DNA of 64,000 nt from JAVJSU01 sp040219275 (GCA_040219275.1 JAVJSU010000085.1:62001-126000), one strand, 5' to 3'; numbered from the stretch's first letter, positions 18,624-27,087 are shown. Notes: generated by a model from the sequence alone, not told the origin. Translations and numbers: made by a program.

Positions 18624-19802
18624 TTATCTTTCTGTTGCATTTATCAGGGTCTGATTCACAAAATCCAATAGAATAGCCGTCGTAGCGTTAAAATCATCCA
18701 ATGTCACATGCTCATCAAAAGCATGGGCAACTTCATAACTGCCCGGACCGAAAATAATCATTTCGCCGCGCATGAGGTTGAGTAAATGTTTGGCATCGCT
18801 CCCCGGCAAATAGCCCACCGGACCGGGGTCGTCGTTCAGTTCAGCCCGAACACAATCCATGAAGGTCTGCGCGAGAGCGGAATTTGCAGTCGAATCGAAC
18901 CAGCTAGAAAACAAAAACTCGCCGATGCTCAGTTCTGCCTGTCCAGCATCGACAGACGCAATCACGGCGGTAAGTTCATCCTGTACAACCTGCGGGTCCT
19001 CTCGCGGGATCATGCGCCGATCTAATTTGACGATGCACAAATCCGGCACGGCGTTGGCTGTGCTCCCGCCTTGAATCACGCCCACATTACAGGTCGGCAC
19101 ACCGACGATGGGATGCACGCGTTCGCTCAATTTGTGGTGATATGCGTCCAGCGCGAGCACAGCTTTCGCCATCGCCGTGATCGCATTCACCCCGCGATTC
19201 GGATTGGTCGCGTGGACGGACTTCCCGCGTGCGGTCACCGTCGCCCGCATCACCCCTTTATGCGCGAGGGCGACTTTGTTATGTGTCTGCTCGCCGACGA
19301 CGATAAAATCACATTCCGGCAGATGCCCATTTTGTGACATCCAGCGCGTGCCGAGTTGCCCGCCGACTTCTTCCTCTGCGGCGGCGACCAACACCAGCGT
19401 GCCGTGTAAAGCGTCGATATTTTGCGAAACGTGGATCATCGTCGCCATCATACTCGCAAGCGGTGCTTTGTCGTCGATACTGCCTTTGCCGTAGAGCTTG
19501 CCATCTTTGATGACCGCGCCATAAGGGTCAACGCTCCATTTGGAGGCTTCAGTTTCGGCAATCGGCACGGTATCAATGTGCGCGTGGAGCATAATCACCG
19601 GTTCACCTGAACCGAGCGTGGCTACCACATTTACGGCTTCCGGTTTTTCGTCCGGCGCGGGCATCTTCACCTCACAGCCGATCTCACGCATCACATCGGC
19701 GATAAAGTCAGCAATCGCCACTGTATCGCCCGGTGGATTAGGCGACGGGATGCGAATCAGCGCCTGTAGCAATTCAACCGGAGGTAGGGTTGCCGACGAC
19801 AC
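18624..19802 (-). CDS. M20-family metallohydrolase (ArgE/DapE/carbamoylase type)
   Basis: 392 aa. Dinuclear zinc motifs: HAHIDTVP (His 75, Asp 77), GKGSIDDK (Asp 110), AAEEEVGG (Glu 143-145) and a C-terminal His in AHAFDEHV. The family removes acyl or carbamoyl groups from N-substituted amino acids or cleaves dipeptides. The GTG start shares one base with the TAG stop of the upstream aspartoacylase-like gene, and its stop abuts the start of the hydantoinase. This tight three-gene unit suggests sequential steps: cyclic amide opening followed by deacylation or decarbamoylation. That pathway is inference. Confidence 0.9.
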   Translation of the reverse strand: MSSATLPPVELLQALIRIPSPNPPGDTVAIADFIADVMREIGCEVKMPAPDEKPEAVNVVATLGSGEPVIMLHAHIDTVPIAETEASKWSVDPYGAVIKDGKLYGKGSIDDKAPLASMMATMIHVSQNIDALHGTLVLVAAAEEEVGGQLGTRWMSQNGHLPECDFIVVGEQTHNKVALAHKGVMRATVTARGKSVHATNPNRGVNAITAMAKAVLALDAYHHKLSERVHPIVGVPTCNVGVIQGGSTANAVPDLCIVKLDRRMIPREDPQVVQDELTAVIASVDAGQAELSIGEFLFSSWFDSTANSALAQTFMDCVRAELNDDPGPVGYLPGSDAKHLLNLMRGEMIIFGPGSYEVAHAFDEHVTLDDFNATTAILLDFVNQTLINATER

Positions 19803-20782
19803 TAGAGTTCACCTTCGATCTCTGCATAGAAACAGCACCAATCGCCTGTTTGCACGTTGGGTAATGCCCGCAAGCCGAAGATCATGCCGTCAGCAGGCGC
19901 GACCAATTCCGCCAGCACATCGCCATACACGTCCACGATGTCGGCGATTTTGTCGCCCTTTTTCATGCGTTTCTGGAATTCCAGCGTCGGCTCGGCGACG
20001 AACATCCCGCTAATCGGTGCCAGCAGAGCATGTTGAAATCCGGTGTAATGGGTTTCTGCGCTATTGGCTTCACCGTCAATGATCTTGTAATAACGCAGTA
20101 AGTTGAGGATGCCATCGGCTAAAGTGCGCCCACAGCGATGAAATTCTGACGGAGATGTAGCAGGTCGTCCACCGAGTTCGACGGTCAGCCCGAATTTGCC
20201 AGCCTCGAACATCACGGCGGGCGGGCTTCCGCTCGGACGGATATTTTTGAGGATCAGCGACCAATCTTTACCCATCGCTTTCGCCAATTCGATAGCTTCC
20301 GGCTGGGTGGTCGTGAAAATGGTCTCCGATAAATAGCTGTGTCCGCCACCGGAATGAATGCTGATTTCAAACGTCGCAACATCGCGCATCCAACCGCTAT
20401 GGATGTGGGCGAGGCGTTCGGTCAAATAACCTTCTGCCCGCCCCGGATAAATCCGATTCAGGTCATAGCTGAAGGTATCCAGCGGATTGCCACGTTGACC
20501 GGCTTCATAAGCGGGGACGTTCAGCACCGGAATGAGCACTACGCTCCCGCGCATGTTCGTCGGGTCAAGCTCGGCATCAATCATGTGGCAACAGAGCGTG
20601 CCTTCCGGCTCATCACCGTGAATGACCGCATCCACCCAAACGCACGGACCGTCTTCCGCGCCGTTAATCACAATTACGGGGATTTCTAGCGCCCGCCCGC
20701 CGCCATGTTGTGTAATCGGGATCACGCCCCGCGCCCGTGTGCCGGGTTGTGCGGTGGCAGTGCCTACTGTAAGTTCTGGCAT
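19802..20782 (-). CDS. Succinylglutamate desuccinylase/aspartoacylase-family hydrolase
   Basis: 326 aa, M14-like fold. Zinc ligands in IHGDEPEG (His, Glu) near residue 54 and a His in HSGGGHSY. The C-terminal 80 residues form a separate beta domain (ISGMFVAEPTLEFQKR, GDKIADIVDVYGDV), as in many AspA/AstE-like proteins. Hydrolyses an N-acyl amino acid. AAGGAACG lies before the ATG. First gene of the AspA-M20-hydantoinase unit. Confidence 0.9.
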   Translation of the reverse strand: MPELTVGTATAQPGTRARGVIPITQHGGGRALEIPVIVINGAEDGPCVWVDAVIHGDEPEGTLCCHMIDAELDPTNMRGSVVLIPVLNVPAYEAGQRGNPLDTFSYDLNRIYPGRAEGYLTERLAHIHSGWMRDVATFEISIHSGGGHSYLSETIFTTTQPEAIELAKAMGKDWSLILKNIRPSGSPPAVMFEAGKFGLTVELGGRPATSPSEFHRCGRTLADGILNLLRYYKIIDGEANSAETHYTGFQHALLAPISGMFVAEPTLEFQKRMKKGDKIADIVDVYGDVLAELVAPADGMIFGLRALPNVQTGDWCCFYAEIEGEL

Positions 20783-20957
20783 GTATTTATCGTTCCTTTC
20801 AAGGAAGTAGTAAGTTCAAAGCGATGAGCAATGCGTTCAGTAACCGTTACCACATGGTCACTTCGTAATCTTGAGTGCTGTTTGTCACGGACAGAACAAT
20901 GCAGTTTAACTTTTAAGTGACGTTACGCATGAACTCTCTTGTTTTCAAACTTTTCCG

Positions 20958-21094
20958 CGATGAGCTGAAACCTCATCGCTAGTTCATCGTTAAAACCCCA
21001 CTAAAGTGGGCTATTTTCACTTAGAGTTCGCTCAAATCAGCCTGCTTTAGCAGGGTTTTACATCATTTTCTAGCCAATGGGTTTCAGCCATTGG
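20958..21094. repeat. Cluster of four short palindromes (family R6)
   Basis: CGATGAG-ctgaaac-CTCATCG (20958-20978), CCCACT-AA-AGTGGG (20997-21010), CCTGCT-TT-AGCAGG (21041-21054) and CCAATGG-gtttcag-CCATTGG (21074-21094). The first and last share a ctgaaac/gtttcag core. A similar cluster is at 59964-60032. Confidence 0.8.
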
Positions 21095-21138
21095 CGGTGT
21101 AACTCCGAATACTCTTTGCACTCATTACTCATTGCTCA

Positions 21139-21163
21139 GGGCGACCTAACAGGTCGCACCCTA
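21139..21163. repeat. Family R1 palindrome
   Basis: GGGCGACCT-AAC-AGGTCGCACCCTA; core arms at 21141-21157 are perfect. Confidence 0.8.
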
Positions 21164-21176
21164 CACAACGCTTTGC

Positions 21177-22373
21177 TCATCGCTGAATACTATATTTGCT
21201 GACGACTTCTTCCATCCGACCCATCGCCTCTTTGATGAGATCGGTGGATTGCAGAATGCTAATGCGTAAATACCCGCCCCAATTTTCGCCAAATCCAGTG
21301 CCGGGGAAGATCAACACCCGCCCCTCTTTGAGCAGTAAATAGGAGAGTTCCGTCGCGTGGATGCCCGTCGGTGAGCTTTCCGTCCACAGGAAAAATGCCC
21401 CGCGTGGATCGCTATAATTCAGCCCCATCGCGTCCAATCCATCCATCATCACACGCCGACGTTCGCTGTAGATGCGCTTAAATTCTTCCAGTGGTGCAGT
21501 TGGTCCATTCAGCGCGGCAAGGGCGGCAATCTGCGAGACTGTCGCGGCGGGTCCGGTGGTAACGGCTTTGACCTTCGCCATCGCGTCGATCACATTTTTC
21601 GGCGCACACACAAAGCCCACGCGCAAGCCGGTCATGGCATACGTCTTGGAGAACCCGTTTAGCGTGATGGTGCGCTCCGCCATGCCGGGAACAGACGCGA
21701 TGCTGAAATGTTGCCAGTCGTCATAGACGAACTTTTCGTAAATCTCGTCAGATATGACGATCAAATTGTGCTTAATGGCAATCTCGGCAATCTGGTGCAA
21801 GCGGGTTTCCGTGACGATTCCGCCTGTCGGGTTGCTCGGCGTGACGATCAGCAGGGCTTTGGTTTTCGGGGTGATCGCCGCTTCAACTGCTTCCGGCTGA
21901 AGGTTGAAGGCATCTTCATGATCGGTGGGGATCATCACCATGTCGCCGCCCGCGCTGGCAATCGCTTCATCGTAAGACGTATAGCGCGGGTCAGGCACGA
22001 GCACCTGATCGCCCGCATCCAATAGCGTTTGCATAATCAGATAGACGGCTTCTTGACCGCCTGTCGTCACCAGCACATTTTCCGGCTGTGCGGGGATGTT
22101 GTTTTCCTCGCGCAATTTTTTGGCGATTCCCTCGCGCAATTCCGGCAAACCTGCCACCGGAGAAATGCCCATGTCGCCATCACGGATCGCCTGTTGTGTC
22201 GCTTCGATGATATGCGCCGGAGTCGCTAAATCAGGATCGCCGCGTCCCAGCGCGATCACGCCGTCAAATTGCGCGGACATTTCCATCAGGGCGTAGCGTA
22301 ATGCCGTGCCGTCAGAGGCGATCTTACTGATTTCTTCGGGAATGTTCGGGTTTTCGATGAGTTTTTGCATCAT
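21177..22373 (-). CDS. PLP-dependent aminotransferase, class I/II
   Basis: 398 aa from the ATG at 22373, which overlaps the stop of the preceding gene (ATGA). An upstream in-frame start at 22403 lies inside that gene and is less likely. Motifs: ALGRGDPDLATP, TTGGQEAV, NPTGG, VISDEIYEKFVYDD, and the PLP lysine in NGFSKTYAMTGLRVGF. Full length. Related to 12540-13709 and expected to transaminate an amino acid released by the locus. It is translationally coupled to a truncated, lysine-less aminotransferase-like protein, an unusual arrangement that could mean a hetero-oligomer. Confidence 0.92.
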   Translation of the reverse strand: MMQKLIENPNIPEEISKIASDGTALRYALMEMSAQFDGVIALGRGDPDLATPAHIIEATQQAIRDGDMGISPVAGLPELREGIAKKLREENNIPAQPENVLVTTGGQEAVYLIMQTLLDAGDQVLVPDPRYTSYDEAIASAGGDMVMIPTDHEDAFNLQPEAVEAAITPKTKALLIVTPSNPTGGIVTETRLHQIAEIAIKHNLIVISDEIYEKFVYDDWQHFSIASVPGMAERTITLNGFSKTYAMTGLRVGFVCAPKNVIDAMAKVKAVTTGPAATVSQIAALAALNGPTAPLEEFKRIYSERRRVMMDGLDAMGLNYSDPRGAFFLWTESSPTGIHATELSYLLLKEGRVLIFPGTGFGENWGGYLRISILQSTDLIKEAMGRMEEVVSKYSIQR

Positions 22374-23089
22374 AACGATTCCACCAATCCAAGCGCCGCC
22401 CATTGCGAGATGCTCGTCGCGCAGATGGTCAGGCTTTGTTTATAGGCGCGGAGCTTACCCGCTTTATCAGAGCCAGCCAGCCATCCGATGCGCCAACCGG
22501 GGAGGCGATACGATAACGCGCCAAGCGTCACCACTTTGCCAGCGAGTTCGGCATGTTGCGCGGGGTGAAAATCCTCCCGCCCGTAGACCATATCCCAGAT
22601 CAAATAGCCATTATTCATGCCGATGAGTTCAAGCGCCTGTTCCATTTTGGCTTTGCCATCGTGTGGCGTGAGATAGGCGAGTTTAATCGCGTCTGCGTCG
22701 TCCGGCTCGTCCGTGAGGGTCGCGCCTGCCAGCTGTGCCGCGCCGAGGATTCCCGTCGGGTCGCCGGGGCAGTAAATCACGCTACCGGGTGTCGCCAGAA
22801 ATTTAATCGCCACAAAACGCGCTTCCGTGCGCCCACAGGTGATCGTAATACCATCCGGCGGCACATCGACGTTATGCCGACGCGCCAGATTATCCGACAC
22901 CCATTGGCGCAGGGGCAAAATGCCGGGGCGATCTGTGTAATGTGTTTTGCCATCTGCGAGGGCTTTCACCGCTGAATCAATGACCGCCTGCGGGATATCG
23001 GGATTGTCGTCACGCTCGACGACTTCCGGCAAATCCGCGAGTCGGCTGGATAAAGGTCGGCTGAGTGCTTCGGGTATAGTCATGTTCAT
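22370..23089 (-). CDS. Truncated aminotransferase-like protein without the catalytic lysine
   Basis: 239 aa, against about 390 for the family. It aligns with the N-terminal and large PLP domain of class I aminotransferases (HYTDRPGILPLRQWV, CGRTEARFVAIKFL, YLIWDMVYGRE, LPGWRIGWLAGS). Where SxSK-x-x-x-LPGWR is expected it reads GALSYRLPGWR, so the Schiff-base lysine is missing, apparently by a small in-frame deletion. The protein stops just after AQW/SQWAALG-type sequence and lacks the C-terminal small domain with the substrate Arg. The frame is intact and overlaps both neighbours by 4 bases, so it is still translated in the operon. It may be a regulatory or structural partner, or an early pseudogene. 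Confidence 0.8.
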   Translation of the reverse strand: MNMTIPEALSRPLSSRLADLPEVVERDDNPDIPQAVIDSAVKALADGKTHYTDRPGILPLRQWVSDNLARRHNVDVPPDGITITCGRTEARFVAIKFLATPGSVIYCPGDPTGILGAAQLAGATLTDEPDDADAIKLAYLTPHDGKAKMEQALELIGMNNGYLIWDMVYGREDFHPAQHAELAGKVVTLGALSYRLPGWRIGWLAGSDKAGKLRAYKQSLTICATSISQWAALGLVESL

Positions 23090-24156
23090 GCCTCCACCAC
23101 CTCACGCTCCAACGGAAAGTCCATGCCCAGCGTTGCGGCAAGTTCCGCCAACTGATCGAAAATCACGGCATCCAACCGCGCACCATTGGCGCGATAATCC
23201 GTCTCACGGCGATAATCAATTTCGCCGGGGACGAGAATCTCATCAAAATCAGGGCGCAATTTTGCGGCTTTAATCTGCGCCACGAAATCATCCATCCGCG
23301 CTTTGAATTCATCAACCGGCATGAACCATGCGATGTCGAGCGCGATAAACGTATGCGAGACATCCTGTTTGGCAGGGTTGGAATAGGGTGCTAATCCGTA
23401 GCCACCGCCCGCGATCACGCCCGTAATCACATCAGTCATCATCGCCAGTCCATAGCCCTTGTGCTGACCGATGCCGAGCAACGCGCCTTTCATGGCGGAG
23501 GCAGGATCGTCGGTTTCGTAGCCTTCGGGTGTGAGCGCCCAATCGAGTGGCATTTTCTTGCCTTCGCGCTCATACCACAGCATCATGCCTTTTCCGGCAG
23601 TCGTCAGGGCAATATCGAGCGCAATCGGGAAGTCTCCGCCAGTAGGTGCGACGATGCCCCAGGGATTGGTGCCGACCACACCTGTCGCCGCGCCCCACGG
23701 AGCCATTTCCGGTCCGGCGTTGGTCATGGCGATGCCGATGCAATCCGCTTCGACAGCTAAACGCGCCGGAACCGCCGATGAGCCGTAGTGCGTGCTGTTG
23801 CGAACAATGACCGTTCCCACGCCACTAATTTTGGCTTTCTCGATGGCGATTTTCATGGCACGTTGCGCGGAAGGTGAACCGAGTCCATTATGGGCATCAA
23901 TCAATGCCAGCGCAGGCGATTCTTTGACGATTTCGTACTCTGCGCCGGGGATAATCCAACCGTTGCTGATGCGCTGATGATAGGTCGGCAAACGGCGCAC
24001 CCCCTGACCCTGACCGGGCAGACAGCGCAATTCACTTTCCATCAAGCCGCGTGTACACATCTCGGCTTCGTCCTGTGGCACACCCATTGCCAGAAAAGCA
24101 TTCAGGGTGAATTGTTCCAGCGTGTCTACCGGAACACGAATAAGCGTGATTCCCAT
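23086..24156 (-). CDS. Ldh-family (malate/lactate/ureidoglycolate dehydrogenase type) oxidoreductase
   Basis: 356 aa, the non-Rossmann NAD(P)-dependent dehydrogenase family that includes AllD and YlbC-type enzymes. Matches: LIDAHNGLGSPSAQRAM, VRNSTHYGSSAV (the likely catalytic His), TNAGPEMAPWGA, GTNPWGI, IALDIALTTAGKGM, GHKGYGLAM-like GQHKGYGLAMM, FIALDIAWFMP. The N-terminal motif normally R-G-x-x-S-H-G-x-x-R reads RCLPGQGQGVRR, so the SHG histidine is Gln. Would oxidise a 2-hydroxyacid, or reduce a 2-oxoacid made by the aminotransferases. Overlaps the next gene by 4 bases; 4 bases behind the VOC gene. Confidence 0.88.
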   Translation of the reverse strand: MGITLIRVPVDTLEQFTLNAFLAMGVPQDEAEMCTRGLMESELRCLPGQGQGVRRLPTYHQRISNGWIIPGAEYEIVKESPALALIDAHNGLGSPSAQRAMKIAIEKAKISGVGTVIVRNSTHYGSSAVPARLAVEADCIGIAMTNAGPEMAPWGAATGVVGTNPWGIVAPTGGDFPIALDIALTTAGKGMMLWYEREGKKMPLDWALTPEGYETDDPASAMKGALLGIGQHKGYGLAMMTDVITGVIAGGGYGLAPYSNPAKQDVSHTFIALDIAWFMPVDEFKARMDDFVAQIKAAKLRPDFDEILVPGEIDYRRETDYRANGARLDAVIFDQLAELAATLGMDFPLEREVVEA

Positions 24157-24160
24157 GCGT

Positions 24161-24625
24161 TTAAATCCCCTTAACCGCTTTGTATTCTTCGAGTTCTTCC
24201 GGCGTGTAAACCTGCATCATTTCCAGTTCGATGCCACCGGCTTCTTGCTCCAAAAAGGCGACCCAGCCTTCAGGATGCACATGACTGCCTTTGACCTTGC
24301 ACGCGCTACATTCTTTGAGGGTCGCGCCTTTCGCCTGTGCTTCTGCGAGGGCTTCGTCAATATTCGGCACGGCGTAGCAAATGTGGTGCAAGCCTTCATA
24401 CCCGCGCTCTTTGATCCATGTGTCGAAGCGCCCGCCTTCATCTAACGATTGGCACAGTTGATATTCCACATCGCCCACGTTGAACAGCGCGACGCGATTG
24501 CGCGATTTGAGGTAATCCTGCACTTCGGCATCATGCCCCACGCCCAGCAAATCCTGATAGGTTTTTAAGGCGGCGTTGGCATCTTTCACCGCGAATGCCA
24601 TGTGTTTAATGTATCGACCATCCAT
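24161..24625 (-). CDS. VOC-family protein (glyoxalase/methylmalonyl-CoA epimerase-like)
   Basis: 154 aa with two beta-alpha-beta-beta-beta modules. It begins YIKHMAFAVKDANAAL (first metal His) and has EGLHHICYAVPNIDEAL (second His) and GGIELEMMQV (final Glu), the methylmalonyl-CoA epimerase-like ligand pattern. An epimerase or isomerase on a 2-oxo- or CoA-linked acid fits the locus. GGAGT lies 8 bases before the ATG. It is 4 bases ahead of the Ldh gene and so is probably its operon partner. Confidence 0.85.
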   Translation of the reverse strand: MDGRYIKHMAFAVKDANAALKTYQDLLGVGHDAEVQDYLKSRNRVALFNVGDVEYQLCQSLDEGGRFDTWIKERGYEGLHHICYAVPNIDEALAEAQAKGATLKECSACKVKGSHVHPEGWVAFLEQEAGGIELEMMQVYTPEELEEYKAVKGI

Positions 24626-24644
24626 AGGGTTTACTCCGGTAGTT

Positions 24645-24702
24645 TTTTAGTTGTTAGTAATCAGTTATCAGTTATCAGTAGACAGTTATCAGTTGTTAAT
24701 TA
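24645..24702. repeat. CAGTTATCAGTTATCAGT low-complexity tract
   Basis: Tandem imperfect heptamers (tcagtta, tcagtaga, cagttatc) upstream of the VOC gene, like 1336-1381. The surrounding gap 24626-24974 has no gene; it also holds the next three hairpins. Confidence 0.7.
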
Positions 24703-24713
24703 GGCTTTCGTAG

Positions 24714-24734
24714 GGGCGACCTGTTAGGTCGCCC
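24714..24734. repeat. Family R1 palindrome
   Basis: GGGCGACCT-GTT-AGGTCGCCC, perfect 9-bp arms. Confidence 0.85.
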
Positions 24735-24798
24735 ATTCGTTTCTTGAGTTACTAATTGACGTAATGCACAAATGCCAATTTCGCGTCAAATTTATCGG

Positions 24799-24869
24799 CG
24801 GAGGCGCCCATGTGCGCCTCCCTACAAAAAAAATCATGCTTGTATAGGGATGACTCAACGTGGTCATCC
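24799..24869. repeat. Two further short palindromes
   Basis: GGAGGCGC-ccatgt-GCGCCTCC (24799-24820) and GGATGAC-tcaacgtg-GTCATCC (24848-24869). Same style as R1 with different arm sequences, as if the arms evolve but pairing is kept. Confidence 0.7.
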
Positions 24870-24974
24870 GCAAAAAAAGGCAGACTATAGATCATCGGAA
24901 CTTCCCCTTCCCTACGTTGTCGGAAAGAGGTTAGGGAATGGCGATTCTGTTATCGTATACACTCAGCACTTCTC

Positions 24975-25856
24975 TCAATCACTCAGCCCGAACAGCGCCT
25001 TCAAATTCACCCCTGCCGTGACCATCGGCGCGATGCCGTTCTGGGTGGAGGTCATCATCACCGTGATGCCCGGACCGTAGCCGTGACGTGGACTATCGCC
25101 CTGACCCACCACGCCGATGCCGATGGAGCCACGACGATAGCCATGATTCCAACTGCTGTCGTAATCGGAAAGCGCGACCACATCACCGAGCCGCAAGCCA
25201 TCTAATCCGGCTTCTTTGAGTGCCTCTTTATCTGCGGTTTGAATGTGGAGCGACCCACCTTCACTGGTCAAGCCCGCGCCCGCACCCAGTAAATGCGGCG
25301 GGACAACCCCCACAACCGGCACGTTGAGCTTGCCATCGTCATTGGTGGTCACTTCCAGACTATCGAGCAATTCCGGTGAGCAACTCTTGAGTTTAATATC
25401 AGGATGATCGACGAGTTCCATGCCCACGCCTTTGGTGCGGACGATGATTTTGTCGTTAATCGCCATTTTCTCGCGGGCGCTCTTCTCAAAATGGATAATC
25501 ACATGCTCTGAAAAGCGCCCCGATTTCCCCGTGACGACCCCGCGTGTGGTTTTGCCATCACCCGTCATGACGACAGCGACATTGCCCACACAGGAGAGAA
25601 TATTGAGTCCGCGATTGCCGGTATCATCATTGAGCTTGATGCTCACACCCGGATGGATGCAATCCGCCAACCAGCCAAACGCGGAGTCCCCGACGGAGAC
25701 GTTGTAAACGATGCCACCGAACGCGGGCAGGAGGAACGGTTTACCCTCGGACGACAGCTTGTATGGTTCAGCAGGCAAACCCGGAAAGCCCGGCGAGGCG
25801 ATTTGCCCCATCGCGGAGACGATCACCAGTTTATCGGCATTGGTTCTTACGCTCAT
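24975..25856 (-). CDS. DUF4438-family protein, paralogue 1
   Basis: 293 aa. Matches the DUF4438 (TM1086-like) family as I remember it: GGIVYNVSVGDSAFGW, LADCIHPGVSI, a central GSGIKI-like barrel, and HGYRRGSIGIGVVGQGD followed by HGYGPGITVMM. No signal peptide or membrane segment. Function of the family is unknown. It lies 8 bases behind its paralogue in the same operon; the two share roughly the same motif order throughout. The catabolic context suggests a cytoplasmic enzyme on a small molecule, but no catalytic residue can be named. Confidence 0.8.
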   Translation of the reverse strand: MSVRTNADKLVIVSAMGQIASPGFPGLPAEPYKLSSEGKPFLLPAFGGIVYNVSVGDSAFGWLADCIHPGVSIKLNDDTGNRGLNILSCVGNVAVVMTGDGKTTRGVVTGKSGRFSEHVIIHFEKSAREKMAINDKIIVRTKGVGMELVDHPDIKLKSCSPELLDSLEVTTNDDGKLNVPVVGVVPPHLLGAGAGLTSEGGSLHIQTADKEALKEAGLDGLRLGDVVALSDYDSSWNHGYRRGSIGIGVVGQGDSPRHGYGPGITVMMTSTQNGIAPMVTAGVNLKALFGLSD

Positions 25857-25864
25857 AAGTGGCT

Positions 25865-26728
25865 CTACTTTCCGATGTTCAAGTAATTAGCAATATTGGC
25901 ATCCGGGTCAATCACCCATTCGATGCTCGGTTCAGGGCAACTCAGCAGAGTCAAAATGCCGGGTCCATGCCCATTCATGATGCTGTCGCCGTGAATACAC
26001 AGGGCAATCGTCACTGCGCCTTTGCGATAACCGCGCCCCCAGCGATGATCCGCGTCGGGAATGACGACAATATCGCCCAATCGCATCTGGTCGATTCCAA
26101 GCTCCGCCATCAGCGCCACATCACCGGACATCAAATCCTGATCGACATACTCGGAGTGCAATTCCGCGCCAGATCCCATAATGCGCGGCGGCAATTCCAT
26201 CGTCACGCGAACACGAATTTTCTCGGAGTCAACGACTTCGATGGGCATGGCGTTGATGAGCTTCGGGCTACATTTTTTGAGTTCGATCTGCGGATAATCG
26301 GTAAAGGCTAAACCGCGTCCTTCGGCGATAATCTGAATCGGATCGCCGACGCACAGCAATTCGTTGGCTTCCGGCTCAAAATCCACCAGCATTCGGGCGT
26401 GCTCTCCGGTGACGATGCCTTCCGCGCCTTTCGCTAATCCACCCGTGACGATGGCACGATTGCCAATGCACGTTAAATAATGCAGGGCGAATTCTTCTGG
26501 CTGGCTGGGGTTGGCGATGGACACCCCCGGTTCGAGGTGATCCGCCGCCCAGCCAAATGCAGGATCACCGACGCGGGCGTTATACACCACGCCGGACATC
26601 CCCGGTAAGATGCGTGCCATACCGCTATTATCGGGCGTATACCCCGGATAGCGCATGGACGGCTGGCTGATGTTGCCCGTCACGGCGATTTGTACCAGTT
26701 GAGTCTCGTTGGTTGCGGGTCTTGCCAT
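25865..26728 (-). CDS. DUF4438-family protein, paralogue 2
   Basis: 287 aa from the ATG at 26728, which has GGGGAAG 5 bases upstream; a GTG two codons earlier is less likely. It shares with paralogue 1 SGVVYNARVGDPAFGWAAD, EPGVSI, RGYRKGAVTIA and GDSIMNGHGPGILTLL. It is the first gene of the minus-strand arm and diverges from the GntR regulator, so it is likely controlled from the 26729-27141 region. The tandem pair may act as a heteromer. Confidence 0.8.
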   Translation of the reverse strand: MARPATNETQLVQIAVTGNISQPSMRYPGYTPDNSGMARILPGMSGVVYNARVGDPAFGWAADHLEPGVSIANPSQPEEFALHYLTCIGNRAIVTGGLAKGAEGIVTGEHARMLVDFEPEANELLCVGDPIQIIAEGRGLAFTDYPQIELKKCSPKLINAMPIEVVDSEKIRVRVTMELPPRIMGSGAELHSEYVDQDLMSGDVALMAELGIDQMRLGDIVVIPDADHRWGRGYRKGAVTIALCIHGDSIMNGHGPGILTLLSCPEPSIEWVIDPDANIANYLNIGK

Positions 26729-26784
26729 GTGCACTTCCCCCGTAATTGATCTGAATTCTGATTAAGTTGAACAGTCGTGAAAAT

Positions 26785-26861
26785 AGCTTTTAGCCGTTAG
26801 CTTTTGGCTTTTAGTTTGAAAAAACACCGCTTTTTGCTAAGAGCTAAGAGCCAAGAGCTTC
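26785..26861. repeat. TTAGCTTTTGGC-type inverted string
   Basis: agcttttagccgttagcttt at 26785 and, inverted, ctaagagctaagagccaaga at about 26837. An imperfect inverted repeat of short units in the divergent gap. Confidence 0.55.
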
Positions 26862-27022
26862 CGACATCTACGTCCTTATTACCACAAAATGACCGTTGCT
26901 CAGAATAGTTTGCTTATCCATCACTGTTGTTAAATAGGCAGTGGTTAAGGATGAACTACGCTGGTCGTTGTGATTATCCTGAAAAATCTCGCGCATAAAT
27001 TTGTGAGAAAAACACCATTTTC

Positions 27023-27051
27023 TTGACAGGTGTGCGACGACTACTTATAAT
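27023..27051 (+). promoter_or_regulatory. Consensus sigma-70-type promoter of the GntR gene
   Basis: TTGACA (27023-27028), a 17-base spacer, then TATAAT (27046-27051): both hexamers are perfect consensus. Transcription would start near 27058, directly before the palindromic operator. Confidence 0.85.
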
Positions 27052-27067
27052 CCCCATCAAGTCATCA

Positions 27068-27087
27068 GTCGATTGTCGACAATCGAC
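27068..27087. promoter_or_regulatory. Perfect 20-bp palindromic operator, probable GntR/FCD site
   Basis: GTCGATTGTC followed by its exact reverse complement, centred on TTGTCGACAA. It begins about 10 bases past the predicted transcription start and ends 55 bases before the chosen start codon. Placement fits autorepression. FCD-type GntR proteins commonly bind short palindromes of this kind. Confidence 0.8.

Larger units (their letters stand above)
20783..21176. other. 394-base intergenic gap made of repeats
   Basis: No gene. Holds the cluster of four hairpins at 20958-21094, a ctcattactcattgct string near 21120, and an R1 palindrome at 21139. The first 170 bases show nothing recognisable. 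Confidence 0.7.

Noticed and set aside
24772..25080. 102-aa plus-strand open frame
   Set aside because: Built from intergenic hairpins and antisense to the DUF4438 gene end; no coding character.
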